Origin: Saccharothrix sp. NRRL B-16348
Lineage (GTDB): Bacteria > Actinomycetota > Actinomycetes > Mycobacteriales > Pseudonocardiaceae
Assembly: GCF_001280085.1 (NCBI RefSeq)
Contig: NZ_LGED01000194.1
Span: 62,001-126,000 of the forward strand
Reading direction: 5' to 3'
Length of the DNA stretch: 64,000 nt
Shown: piece by piece, positions 35,013-43,281 of the stretch
Layout of the letters: each line of letters begins with the position of its first letter
Numbering within the stretch: the first letter of the stretch is position 1
Translations under genes and position numbers: made by a program
The notes under the pieces: generated by a model
Seen by the model: the letters and a program-made list of their open reading frames with translations, nothing else
Databases searched by the model: none
What the model was told of the DNA's origin: nothing

Positions 35013-36686
35013 TCACCCGTCCGAGCGCGGGTGCTGCAGTTCGCCGGGCTTGGGGCTGAACTCGGCCAGTTCGCGCAGCGCCAGGTGGTAGCGCGGGTCG
35101 TTCTTCGTGTAGCAGCCCTTGCCCAGCGTGTGCGCGTAGGCCGCGCAGGTGCCGTCGGTCTGCCTGGTCAGGTGCGAGGCGGTCGCGAGGATGCCGAGCG
35201 AGTTGTCGACGCGCGGCATGTAGCGGTCGCCGATCGAGGAGCCCGCGGAGGCCAGGAGCAGGAACACCGCCACGAGCGCGCCGAGGCCGAGCGACGGTGA
35301 GGAGAGCGCGGCGCGGACGCGGGGGACGGCGTCGAAGCGACGCACGCCGAAGTAGGCGGCGAAGCCGGTGAGCAGGAGCAGGCAGTAGAGGAGTTCGGCG
35401 GTGCTGCGGGGGTAGAGCTGCACGGCGTCGGCGGCGTACATCTGGGAGCCGAAGTGGAAGCGCAGCAGCCAGGCGCCGGCGAAGACGCAGGTGAGGGTGA
35501 TGACGATGGTCCGGCTGCGTGCGACGGCGATCGCGGCGGCCACGCCGACGAGGGCGAGGATGGTGAACAGGCCGACGCCGCCGATCTCGCCGGGCGGGGG
35601 CCAGGGGCCGGTGGTGCCGGGGAGGTCGGTGCGCCACATGGCGATGTAGGTCGGCTCGGTCCAGGTGTCCCAGTAGAAGTAGCGGTCCTTGACCGAGCCG
35701 GAGGCGTCCAGCAGGCCGAAGAGGTGGCGCCAGGACACGGCGACGAAGACGGCGGTGGTGACGGCGAGCAGGGTGAGGCCCTTGGCCCAGCCGGTGCGCC
35801 AGGGGAACAGCACGAGGGCGGCGACCACGATGCCGGGTGCGGACCAGACGAACCAGCCGGAGTAGATGAGGAAGATCAGGCCGAGGGCGAGTCCGAAGCC
35901 GAGGGCGGGCAGGACGATGCCGCGCCAGGTGGTGTCGCCGGCGCGCCGGAGTCGGCGGAGCAGGGCGATCAGCACGGGGACCATCACGACGAGCATGATC
36001 GTGGTGTAGGGCTTGTACGGCTCGATCAGCACGATGGCGGGGAGCACGCCGAGGGCGAGTGCCCACATGGGGGACAGCAGCAGTCGCCAGGCGAGGTAGG
36101 CGACGGGTCCGAACAGCGCGGTGCCGACGATCTGCAGTGGCTTGAGGACGTTGTCCGGTGTGGAGCCGGTGAGTTCGGAGAGCCAGGCGGTGAGGTGGAT
36201 CCAGGCTGGTGGGTAGTCCGGCTTCATGGTGCCGGTGTCGATCAGTCCTTGTGCCCAGTCGCTGAGGGTGCCGGCGTCGCCGTAGTTGGCGAACAGGCCC
36301 CAGGACGTGCCGCGCAGGGCGATCACGATCGCGCCGGCGACGAGTCCGCTGAACAGGCCGGCCGCGGCGGCGGCCACGAGTCTGCGTGCGGTGGGTGCGT
36401 GGGCGGTCCAGCGGACGCGGGTGGTGACCACGACGAGCGTCAGCAGCACGAGGGCGATGACGGCGTAGCGGAGTTGGAGTCCGGCGAGGCCGCTGACCTG
36501 GCCGATCCGGTCGAGGGGGTTGACCTCGACGCCGCGGGCGAGCACCACCGTCAGCGCCGCGGCGGCCACGGACACGACGGCTTCGGCGGCGATGAGCCAG
36601 CCTCGGCGGGGTTGTGCGGTGGTGGGCGGCGGCGGGGTGGGCTCGGGGCTGGTCCGCGGCGGTTGTTCTGGCGCGGTCGACAGCAC
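35013..36686 (-). CDS. GT-C membrane glycosyltransferase, AftA-like
   Basis: Polytopic protein of 557 residues with about 11-12 hydrophobic helices after a Pro/Thr-rich cytosolic start. The first outside loop reads GTSWGLFANYGDAGTLSDWAQGLIDTG...DYPPAWIHL, matching the layout of the galactan 5-O-arabinofuranosyltransferase (AftA) N-terminal domain (G-T-x-W-G-x-F, acidic pair, YPPxW). AftA starts the arabinan chain of arabinogalactan in Corynebacteriales and Pseudonocardiales. The soluble C-terminal part is short here (about 80 residues), so it may be an AftA paralogue. GTG start 6 bp after the GT2 stop: one operon. Confidence 0.75.
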   Translation of the reverse strand: MLSTAPEQPPRTSPEPTPPPPTTAQPRRGWLIAAEAVVSVAAAALTVVLARGVEVNPLDRIGQVSGLAGLQLRYAVIALVLLTLVVVTTRVRWTAHAPTARRLVAAAAAGLFSGLVAGAIVIALRGTSWGLFANYGDAGTLSDWAQGLIDTGTMKPDYPPAWIHLTAWLSELTGSTPDNVLKPLQIVGTALFGPVAYLAWRLLLSPMWALALGVLPAIVLIEPYKPYTTIMLVVMVPVLIALLRRLRRAGDTTWRGIVLPALGFGLALGLIFLIYSGWFVWSAPGIVVAALVLFPWRTGWAKGLTLLAVTTAVFVAVSWRHLFGLLDASGSVKDRYFYWDTWTEPTYIAMWRTDLPGTTGPWPPPGEIGGVGLFTILALVGVAAAIAVARSRTIVITLTCVFAGAWLLRFHFGSQMYAADAVQLYPRSTAELLYCLLLLTGFAAYFGVRRFDAVPRVRAALSSPSLGLGALVAVFLLLASAGSSIGDRYMPRVDNSLGILATASHLTRQTDGTCAAYAHTLGKGCYTKNDPRYHLALRELAEFSPKPGELQHPRSDG

Positions 36687-36692
36687 CGTCGA

Positions 36693-37598
36693 TCACTTCC
36701 TCACGGGTTTGGTGGTTCCGAATGCGTGGCGGACGAGGAGCTTGGCGCTGGCGGTCTGCCTCGAGGTGACGGCGCCGGGCAGCATCAGCAGGGCGTGCAG
36801 GCGGGACGACAGGTGCAGGCGGGCGGCTTTGGCCGCGCGGTGCCAGCCGATGTGGTCCATGTGTTCGGCGACGTCGAGGAAGAAGTCGCGTTCTTCGGTG
36901 AAGCGCCCGCCGACGGAGGCCAGGGAGGAGGACACGCTGGCGTCGTGGCGGCGGTACTGGAAGCAGAGGTCGGGCACGACGGCGAGTCGTCCGCCGCGTT
37001 CGAGGAGGTCGAGCATGAGGGCGAGGTCGAGGACGACGCTGAGGCCGGGGCGGAAGCCGAGGTCTTTGAGGGCTTCGCGGCGCCAGCACAGGGAGGGGAA
37101 GTAGGTCCAGTTGCCGCGCAGGAGGCTGACCGCGAGGTCTTCGCCGCTCATCACCTTGGGTGTGGTGGTGGGTGCGTAGATGTTGCGCTTGACGCGGTCG
37201 GTGAGGGGTTGGACGACCTGGCCGGTGCTGTCGATGACTTCGACGCCTGCTTGGACGACGTCGGCGTCGGGGTAGCGGTCGGTGGTGCGGCGGATGGTGC
37301 TGACGTAGTTGGGCAGCATCGCGTCGTCGGAGCCCATGACCACGAGGAAGTCGCGTTCGGCGAGGTCGAGGCACTTCTGGAAGTTGGCGTTGATGCCGAG
37401 GTTGTGGTCGTTGCGCCGGTAGCGGACGCGGTCGTCGCGGAGCGAGTCGAACCACTCGGGGAGTTGGTTGTCGGCGACGCTGTCGTCGATGACGGTGAGG
37501 CGCCAGCTCTCGTCGTCCTGGGCGATGACGCTGCGCACGGCGGTTTTCAGGTACGCGATGTCGCCGTAGTGGGGCAGCATGATGTCGATGCCGTTCAT
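36693..37598 (-). CDS. Family 2 glycosyltransferase
   Basis: Cytosolic GT-A glycosyltransferase of about 301 residues. IDIMLPHYGDIAYLKTAVRSVIAQDDESWRLTVIDDSV is the nucleotide-sugar binding start; VVMGSDDAMLPNYV holds the DxD-type metal site; WRREALKDLGF and DLALMLDLLERGG are the usual later motifs. ATG 37598 has GAGGTG upstream. It forms an operon with the AftA-like membrane transferase, suggesting both build a cell-envelope glycan; acceptor and donor unknown. Confidence 0.92.
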   Translation of the reverse strand: MNGIDIMLPHYGDIAYLKTAVRSVIAQDDESWRLTVIDDSVADNQLPEWFDSLRDDRVRYRRNDHNLGINANFQKCLDLAERDFLVVMGSDDAMLPNYVSTIRRTTDRYPDADVVQAGVEVIDSTGQVVQPLTDRVKRNIYAPTTTPKVMSGEDLAVSLLRGNWTYFPSLCWRREALKDLGFRPGLSVVLDLALMLDLLERGGRLAVVPDLCFQYRRHDASVSSSLASVGGRFTEERDFFLDVAEHMDHIGWHRAAKAARLHLSSRLHALLMLPGAVTSRQTASAKLLVRHAFGTTKPVRK

Positions 37599-38117
37599 GG
37601 TCACCTCGTGGGACCGGCGATCGGTCTGACGATCAGTCTGCGGTGTGGAACGCCCATCCCCTTGCCACGACCTTTCCCCTTGCGCGCTGCACCCGTGGAT
37701 CCACCCGTGCTCCGGGGATACCGGCTATCAGGAGGTGGCAACGAGGCAGCCTACTGTGTTGGTGTGAGGCGGGGTCATCTTGCCCCCGCGTTGGTGATCC
37801 AACGCTGTGGTCGTGTGGTTGGGCTCGTTGGTTCTCGGTGTGTCGGGGTTACGTGTTCGTGGCGATCTCGGGTCATTCGCGGTCGGGCGGATGTGGTGGT
37901 GGTGCGCGGTGTTCTGCCTGGTGGCGGTGTTGTGGTGGAACGTTGGTGGAAAAGTTGGTTGCCGTTGTCGGTTGCGGTGGGCCTTCGGCTGCCATTTACC
38001 CGGTGTTCGGTGTGTTCGGTGTAATGCGGCGGTTCTCGGTTATGCGACTACTTAGGTCTGATGGGGATTCGTCCGGTTGTCGGACGTGGTCGGGCCAGGT
38101 GAAGGCACCGGCGGCGA
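37599..38117. other. Gene-free, T/G-rich stretch of about 0.5 kb
   Basis: No credible gene. From about 37740 to 38060 the plus strand is rich in GT and TG words and poorer in C. Its open frames (for example 82 codons from 37807) use many A/T-ending codons including TTA, unlike every neighbour. The 82-codon frame has one hydrophobic Trp-rich segment (WWWCAVFCLVAVLWWNVG), so a small membrane peptide cannot be wholly excluded. It may be decayed or foreign DNA, or the leader of the GT2 operon. Confidence 0.5.
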
Positions 38118-38834
38118 TCACCTGATCGTGAAAGTCTCACCCGGTCTGGCGACGGGGGCGTGGGCGCGTTCGGCGGCTTCGACGTGGCCGAGGGTGTGGC
38201 CGATGTGGGTGAGCAGGAGTCGTCGGGCGCCGCGGCCGGCCGCGGCGGCGTCCTCGGGGGAGCAGTGGTGCGGTCCGGCGCCGTCGGCTTCGCACAGGAA
38301 CAGGCCGGCGCCGTCGGCGAGGTCGTGGAGTGCCTGGCAGGGGCCGGTGTCGCCGGAGTAGGCGAAGACGGCGTCGTCGTGGGTGGCGCGCAGGCCGAAC
38401 GCGGGCAGTCCGTGGTCGACGGCGCGGCTGGTGAGGGTGAGGTCGCCGATCTCGGCGCGGTGGCCGTCGTGCAGTTCGTGCACCTCGAACGCGGCGGAGG
38501 CGGGGTTGGGCGACGCGCCGGCGAGGAAGGTCTCGAGCCGGTCGGCGAGTCCGGGTGGGCCGTAGAGGGGGATGGGCGCGTGCGGTTGGTGGTCGGCGAA
38601 CAGCAGCGCGTAGTAGTAGGGCAGCAGGTCGGCGGCGTGGTCGGCGTGGGTGTGGGAGATCCAGACCGCGTCGAGGAGGTCGGGGCGGTGGTGGCGTTGC
38701 AGCTCGGCGAGCGTGCCGGGGCCGGCGTCGACCCACACGGCGGTGTGCTCGCTGCGCAGCAGGTAGCCGGAGCAGGGGTTGCCGGGGCGCGGGTAGGGCG
38801 TGGCGGTGCCCAGGACGGTGAGGCGGAAGGTCAC
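38118..38834 (-). CDS. MBL-fold metallohydrolase (RNase Z/cyclic phosphodiesterase-like)
   Basis: 238 residues with an intact metallo-beta-lactamase site: ISHTHADHAADLLPYYYALLF (HxHxDH), Asp in YSGDTGPCQAL, and HIGHTLGHVEAAERA for a late His. LTVLGTATPYPRPGNPCSGYLL and WVDAGPGTLAELQRH are typical of the RNase Z-like subgroup, several of which are cyclic nucleotide phosphodiesterases or arylsulfatases. GTG start at 38834. Downstream of the beta-propeller gene with 31 bp between, so co-transcription is likely. Confidence 0.92.
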   Translation of the reverse strand: MTFRLTVLGTATPYPRPGNPCSGYLLRSEHTAVWVDAGPGTLAELQRHHRPDLLDAVWISHTHADHAADLLPYYYALLFADHQPHAPIPLYGPPGLADRLETFLAGASPNPASAAFEVHELHDGHRAEIGDLTLTSRAVDHGLPAFGLRATHDDAVFAYSGDTGPCQALHDLADGAGLFLCEADGAGPHHCSPEDAAAAGRGARRLLLTHIGHTLGHVEAAERAHAPVARPGETFTIR

Positions 38835-38865
38835 GCGACAGTGTGACTCAGCGCGTGGTGGGTGG

Positions 38866-39876
38866 TCACGGGGTGGTGTGGCGCAGCACGTGCACTCCCG
38901 CGGCTGTTTTGAGGTAGGCCCAGGTGGTGGCGCCGGTGGTGGCGAGGCCGACGTGGGAGGCGGAGGCGCGGGCGAGGTCGTCGGGCAGGGTGACGGCGGT
39001 CCAGGCGTCGCCGGTCCAGCGGTGGAACGCGGGTCGGGTCTCGAAGGAGCCGCGGGTGGCGCGGACGCCCCAGGTCCAGCCGGCGGCGACGCCGTGCACG
39101 CTGAGCCGGCCGGTGTCCTCGGGTGCGGGGACGGCGTTCCACTGCTCGCCGTCCCACCGGTGCACGCGGAGTCCTTCGGTGTCGCGGACGTGGCCGAGCC
39201 AGACGTCGTGGGGTGCGGCGGCGGCGAGGCGGGCGACGTGGCCGCGTTCCGTGCGGGGTCCGGCGACCTCGGTCCAGGTGGCGCCGTCCCAGTGGACGAG
39301 GACGGGGTAGTCGTAGGTGGCGGGTCCGGCGCCGGCGAGGCCTCCGCCGCCGGCCCACACGTCGTGGGGTCCGGTGGCGGTGATGGTCTGGAGGCTTTCG
39401 CGGGCGGAGGACGTCGCGGCGCGCAGTCGCCAGCGGTGGCCGTCGAAGTGCAGGGCGTCGCGGCCGGCGCCGACGACGTGCACGTCGTCGGCGTGGACGG
39501 CGGTGACGGCTTTGGCCCAGGCGATGTGCGGTGTGGCGACGACCTGCCAGGCCGTGCCGTCGTAGTGCAGCACGAGGGGGCGGCCGGCGCTGTTGCCGAC
39601 GGCCCAGACGTCGTCGGGTGCGGCGGCCGACACGCCGGACAGGCTCGCCGCGGCGGGCAGGTCGGGCAGGGGTTCCTCGCGCCAGGTGTCGCCGGTCCAG
39701 CTCAGCACGAGTGGCGTGGACGGTCGGCTGGTGAACACGCCGGTGGTGCCCGCCAGCCAGGCGTGGTGCTCGCCGGCGGTCGCCAGGTCGGCCAGTGCGG
39801 TGCTGGGCGGCAGCACGGGCACCGGCACGGGTCGGAACAAACCAATTCCCCCTCGATGGGTCGTCCCCCGACTCAT
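38866..39876 (-). CDS. Cytosolic beta-propeller protein with DVWAVG-type repeats
   Basis: 336 residues built of about six imperfect repeats of the form A-x-P-x-D-V-W-A-V-G ... H-W-D-G-x-x-W (for example APDDVWAVGNS, LVLHYDGTAWQ; GPHDVWAGGGG, LVHWDGATWTEV; APHDVWLGHV, VHRWDGEQW). These fit a galactose-oxidase-like propeller. There is no signal peptide or membrane segment, unlike most secreted propellers. Function unknown. It lies between the MocR regulator and the MBL hydrolase on the same strand. Confidence 0.75.
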   Translation of the reverse strand: MSRGTTHRGGIGLFRPVPVPVLPPSTALADLATAGEHHAWLAGTTGVFTSRPSTPLVLSWTGDTWREEPLPDLPAAASLSGVSAAAPDDVWAVGNSAGRPLVLHYDGTAWQVVATPHIAWAKAVTAVHADDVHVVGAGRDALHFDGHRWRLRAATSSARESLQTITATGPHDVWAGGGGLAGAGPATYDYPVLVHWDGATWTEVAGPRTERGHVARLAAAAPHDVWLGHVRDTEGLRVHRWDGEQWNAVPAPEDTGRLSVHGVAAGWTWGVRATRGSFETRPAFHRWTGDAWTAVTLPDDLARASASHVGLATTGATTWAYLKTAAGVHVLRHTTP

Positions 39877-40023
39877 CGCATGATCCAGCTCATCGGCCGG
39901 GGTGCCGCGGCGCCAGCCGCCGAACGGCGGGTTGTGGTTGGCGCATCAGCACGCCCTGGGCGTTGTCGTGGCGGCTGTGGGGTGTGTTGTCCGAGGTGGT
40001 GGCGTTGCGGCGGGCCGGGGGGC

Positions 40024-41382
40024 TCACGTGGTCAGCGTTCGGGCCAATGCGTCGAGTGCGGCGCGGTAGGCGTGTTCGGCCGGGGTCGCGTAGCCGACGA
40101 CGATGCCTTGTCGTGCCGCGTGGTCGGGGTCGTGCCAGTGGGGGCGCAGTCCCGACAGGGCCAGTCCGCGTGCGGCGGCCCGTGCCAGCACCGCGGTTTC
40201 GTCGGGGTGTTCCACGAGCGCGTGCAGTCCGGCCGAGACGCCGTGCGCCGGTATTCCGAGGTCGTCCAGTCGTTGCACGAGCTGGTCGCGGCGGTGTCGG
40301 TAGCGCTGTCGGCAGCCGCGGATGTGCCGGTCGTAGGCGTGGGTGCCGATCAGGTCGGCCAACGCGAGCTGGCCCACGACCTCGGTGTGGTGGTCGGCGT
40401 GCAGCTTCGCGTCCACTACCGGGTCCAGCCAGCGCGGTGGCAGCACGAGCCAGCCCAGGCGGACGCCGGGTCCCAGCGTCTTCGACGCGCTGCCCGCGTA
40501 CACGACGTGGTCGGGAGCGGTGCCCTGGACCGCGCCGAGCGGCCGGCGGTCGTAGCGGAACTCGCCGTCGTAGTCGTCCTCGACCAGCAGTCCGCCGGAC
40601 TCGCGTGCCCACGCGGTCAACGCGTGCCGTCGCGACGGGTGCAGCGGCACGCCTGTCGGGTACTGGTGCGCCGGGGTCACCACTGCCGCCGCCACGTCCG
40701 CGGGGGTGGTGGCGCCTCGGTCGTCTACCGGCAGCGGCACCACCGGGCGTCCGGCGCGGGCCACGACGTCCCGGTGGAACGGCAGCCCGGGGTCTTCCAT
40801 GGCGACCGGCCCGTCGACGACCGACGCCAGCAGCGCCAAGGCCTGTGCGTAGCCGGAGGTCACCACGATCCGCTCCGGCGTGGCCCGCACGCCGCGCGTG
40901 CGTCCCAGGTATTCCGCCAGCGCGGTGCGCAACTCCACGCGGCCGCGTGGATCGCCGTAGCCGTGCACGCTCGCCGGCGCCGCGGTGAGCGCCCGGCGGG
41001 TCGCGCGCAGCCAGGCCGCGGTCGGGAACGTCGACACGTCGGGGCTGCCGGGTGTGAGGTCGTGCCGAGGGCTCGGCGGTAGCGGCGTGGCGGCCGTGGC
41101 GGGCGGGTCGGCTCGGGGGAGCGGTGCGACCTGCGTGCCCGCGCCCCGACGTGCCGTCAGGTAGCCCTCGGCGACCAGTTGGTCGTAGGCGGCGGCGACC
41201 GTGTTGCGGGCCAACCCGAGTTCGACGGCCAGCTTCCGGGTCGCGGGCAGCCGGGCGCCCGGCGCCAACCGCCCGGCCCGAATCGCCTCCCGCAACGCGC
41301 GCTCCAGCCCGCCGCGCCGTGACAACGCCGGATCGAGGTCGAGGTGCAGGTCCACGCCCGCGACGGCCCACTGGTTCGACAC
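40024..41382 (-). CDS. MocR/PdxR-family regulator (GntR DNA-binding domain fused to aminotransferase)
   Basis: 452 residues. The GntR winged helix is at 20-90 (GGLERALREAIRAGRLAPGARLPATRKLAVELGLARNTVAAAYDQLVAEGYL) and a fold-type I aminotransferase domain at 110-452, with PLP lysine in YAGSASKTLGPGVRLGWLV and VEDDYDGEFRYDRRP, the MocR hallmark. These regulators use PLP or a PLP adduct as effector and often control vitamin B6 or a divergent enzyme gene. GTG 41382 sets the family start. Divergent from the PEP-mutase-family gene, its likely target. Confidence 0.93.
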   Translation of the reverse strand: MSNQWAVAGVDLHLDLDPALSRRGGLERALREAIRAGRLAPGARLPATRKLAVELGLARNTVAAAYDQLVAEGYLTARRGAGTQVAPLPRADPPATAATPLPPSPRHDLTPGSPDVSTFPTAAWLRATRRALTAAPASVHGYGDPRGRVELRTALAEYLGRTRGVRATPERIVVTSGYAQALALLASVVDGPVAMEDPGLPFHRDVVARAGRPVVPLPVDDRGATTPADVAAAVVTPAHQYPTGVPLHPSRRHALTAWARESGGLLVEDDYDGEFRYDRRPLGAVQGTAPDHVVYAGSASKTLGPGVRLGWLVLPPRWLDPVVDAKLHADHHTEVVGQLALADLIGTHAYDRHIRGCRQRYRHRRDQLVQRLDDLGIPAHGVSAGLHALVEHPDETAVLARAAARGLALSGLRPHWHDPDHAARQGIVVGYATPAEHAYRAALDALARTLTT

Positions 41383-41654
41383 GGGACCGGACCTTAGCCG
41401 GCGGTCGACGCCCCGACCCGTTCCCGGCGTGCGGGCCCGGTCCGGATGACGGCGCGGTGAACGGGTCCTGCACGGCCGGTGGATCACCGCTCCGGCTTGG
41501 CGGACGCCTCTCGCACCGCGCCCGGAACCCGGTGGCACCAGGTGTTCGCGGACGCCTCCGGCCGGTTGGGGGAACTGGCAGTATTGGCACGGTTGATCAC
41601 AGTGGAACAAGGGCGGGGCCGTCGCCGCGAGGCCCTGTCGTGACGGGAGTCGAT

Positions 41655-42413
41655 GTGACCAAGACCGATGTGACCGAGGCGGCCAAGGCGCTGCGCGCGC
41701 TGCACGTGCCGGGCAGCCCGCTGGTGGTGCCCAACGCGTGGGACGTCTCGTCCGCGCGGGTCTTCGCCGAGGCGGGCCACCCGGTGGTGGCGACGACCAG
41801 CGTCGCCGTGGCCGCCGCCCTGGGCTACCAGGACGGGCACGACATGCCCGCCGACGTGGCGTTCGACGCCGTGCGCCGGATCGCGGCCGCCGTCGACGTG
41901 CCGGTGACGACGGACATCGAGCGCGGCTACGACCTGCCGGCCGCGCGGATCGGCGAGCGGCTGGCGGAGGTCGGCGCGGCGGGCTGCAACCTGGAGGACT
42001 CCGACCCGCGCACCCAGGCCATGGTCGAGATCGGCGAGCAGGCCGAGTTCCTGGCCGCCGTGCGCGCCGCCAACCCCGACCTGGTGATCAACGCCCGGAT
42101 CGACGAGTTCCTCCACGGGGAGAAGTCGTTCGACGACGCGGTGCGCCGCGCGCAGGCCTACTTCGAGGTGGGCGTGGACTGCGTCTTCCCGATCCGGCTG
42201 CCCGGCGACCGGATCGCCGAGTTCGTCGAGGCCGTCGGTCGGCGTCCGGTGAACGTCGGCCACGGTCCCGGCTCGCCCACGGCGAACGACCTGGCCCCGC
42301 TGGGCGTGGCGCGGGTGAGCTTCGGTCCCGGCCTGCACAACGTGCTGATGGCGAAGCAGCTCACCAAGATGGCCACCGCCATGCTCGACGGCGGCAGCCC
42401 CTACGGCGGCTGA
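41655..42413 (+). CDS. Isocitrate lyase/PEP mutase-family enzyme
   Basis: 252 residues, TIM barrel of the 2-methylisocitrate lyase/phosphoenolpyruvate mutase superfamily: LVVPNAWDVSSARVFAEAGHPVVATTSVAVAAALGYQDG, DVPVTTDIERGYD (metal Asp/Glu), GCNLEDSD and INARIDEFL. The KKCGH lyase loop is not seen, so it is probably a C-C or P-C lyase of the less defined oxaloacetase/carboxyphosphonoenolpyruvate group. GTG 41655 has GGGAG spaced 5 nt; GTG 41640 is an alternative. Divergent from MocR across 272 bp with a lower-GC patch near 41575-41610. Confidence 0.9.
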   Translation: MTKTDVTEAAKALRALHVPGSPLVVPNAWDVSSARVFAEAGHPVVATTSVAVAAALGYQDGHDMPADVAFDAVRRIAAAVDVPVTTDIERGYDLPAARIGERLAEVGAAGCNLEDSDPRTQAMVEIGEQAEFLAAVRAANPDLVINARIDEFLHGEKSFDDAVRRAQAYFEVGVDCVFPIRLPGDRIAEFVEAVGRRPVNVGHGPGSPTANDLAPLGVARVSFGPGLHNVLMAKQLTKMATAMLDGGSPYGG

Positions 42414-42448
42414 ACTACCCGTCGGTAACGCCCATTAGGGTGAGTCCC

Positions 42449-43240
42449 ATGCACGAGTGGGACACCGACACGCGGGTGGACGCGACGGGGGACGGGCGGT
42501 TCGCCACCCACCTCACCGACCGTTGGGCGGGCGACGGCGGCCGGCCCAACGGCGGCTACCTCGTCGCGTTCTGCCTGCGGGCGCTCGGCGCGGTGCTGCC
42601 GCACCCCGACCCGCTCGTCGTCGGCGCCCACTACCTGCGCCCCGGCGTCGTCGGACCGGCCCGGGTCGACACCGAGGTCGTGCGCGTCGGACGGCGGCTG
42701 TCGACCGGTGAGGCACGCCTGGTGTGCGGCGACCGCGAGGTGCTCCGCGTCGTCGCCTCCTACGCCGACCTCGACGCCGCCGCCGGCCGCACCCTCGTGC
42801 TGGACGAGGCGCCCGACCTGCCGCCGCCGGACGAGTGCGTCGACGCCTACGGCGGCCGGCGGCTGCCCGGCGTCACCGTCGCCGACCGGGTCGAGCTGCG
42901 CGCGCCCAAGCCCCTCGGCTGGGCGCAGGGCCGGCCGACCGGCACGCCGCGCGCCGAGTTCTGGCTCCGGTTCGCCGACGGCCGCCCCGCCGACACCGCG
43001 AGCCTGGCGACCCTGGTCGACACCGCCGCGCCCGCCGTCCTCGAACTCGGCGTGACCGACTCCGCCACGATCGAGCTCACCGTCCACGTCCGCGCGCGAC
43101 CCGCGCCCGGCTGGCTCGCCGCCCGCGTCGCCACCCGGCACCTCGCCGGCGGCTACTACGAGGAGGATGTCGAACTGTGGGACACGACCGGGCAGCTGGT
43201 CGCCCAGTCACGCCAACTCGCCGTGTCCGCCGGCCGATAA
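42449..43240 (+). CDS. Acyl-CoA thioesterase-family protein (TesB-like double hotdog)
   Basis: 263 residues. The first hotdog begins GDGGRPNGGYLVAFCLRAL (helix with NGGY), followed by VVGAHYLRPGVVGPARVDTEVVRVGRRLSTGEARLV; the second half has RAEFWLRFADGRPADTASLATLVDTAAPAVLELG and TIELTVHVRARPAPGWLAARVATRHLAGGYYEEDVELWDTTGQLVAQSRQLA. This is the layout of actinobacterial TesB-like thioesterases acting on acyl-CoA. Specific substrate unknown. Follows the PEP-mutase gene by 35 bp and precedes hrpA by 41 bp. Confidence 0.9.
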   Translation: MHEWDTDTRVDATGDGRFATHLTDRWAGDGGRPNGGYLVAFCLRALGAVLPHPDPLVVGAHYLRPGVVGPARVDTEVVRVGRRLSTGEARLVCGDREVLRVVASYADLDAAAGRTLVLDEAPDLPPPDECVDAYGGRRLPGVTVADRVELRAPKPLGWAQGRPTGTPRAEFWLRFADGRPADTASLATLVDTAAPAVLELGVTDSATIELTVHVRARPAPGWLAARVATRHLAGGYYEEDVELWDTTGQLVAQSRQLAVSAGR

Positions 43241-43281
43241 TCGGCAGCCCCACCGGCCCACCCTCGATATCCTTGACCCAA

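Noticed and set aside
34876..37455. Long frame across the two glycosyltransferase genes
   Set aside because: Arg/Pro/His-rich shadow frame on the same strand as two well-recognised glycosyltransferases.
37643..38125. 160-codon plus-strand frame
   Set aside because: Codon use and amino-acid composition (Cys, Trp, Gly, Arg mixture) unlike real genes here; no ribosome-binding site.
39877..40023. Possible small RNA or terminator before the propeller gene
   Set aside because: Only short imperfect stems; nothing above the background for this base composition.
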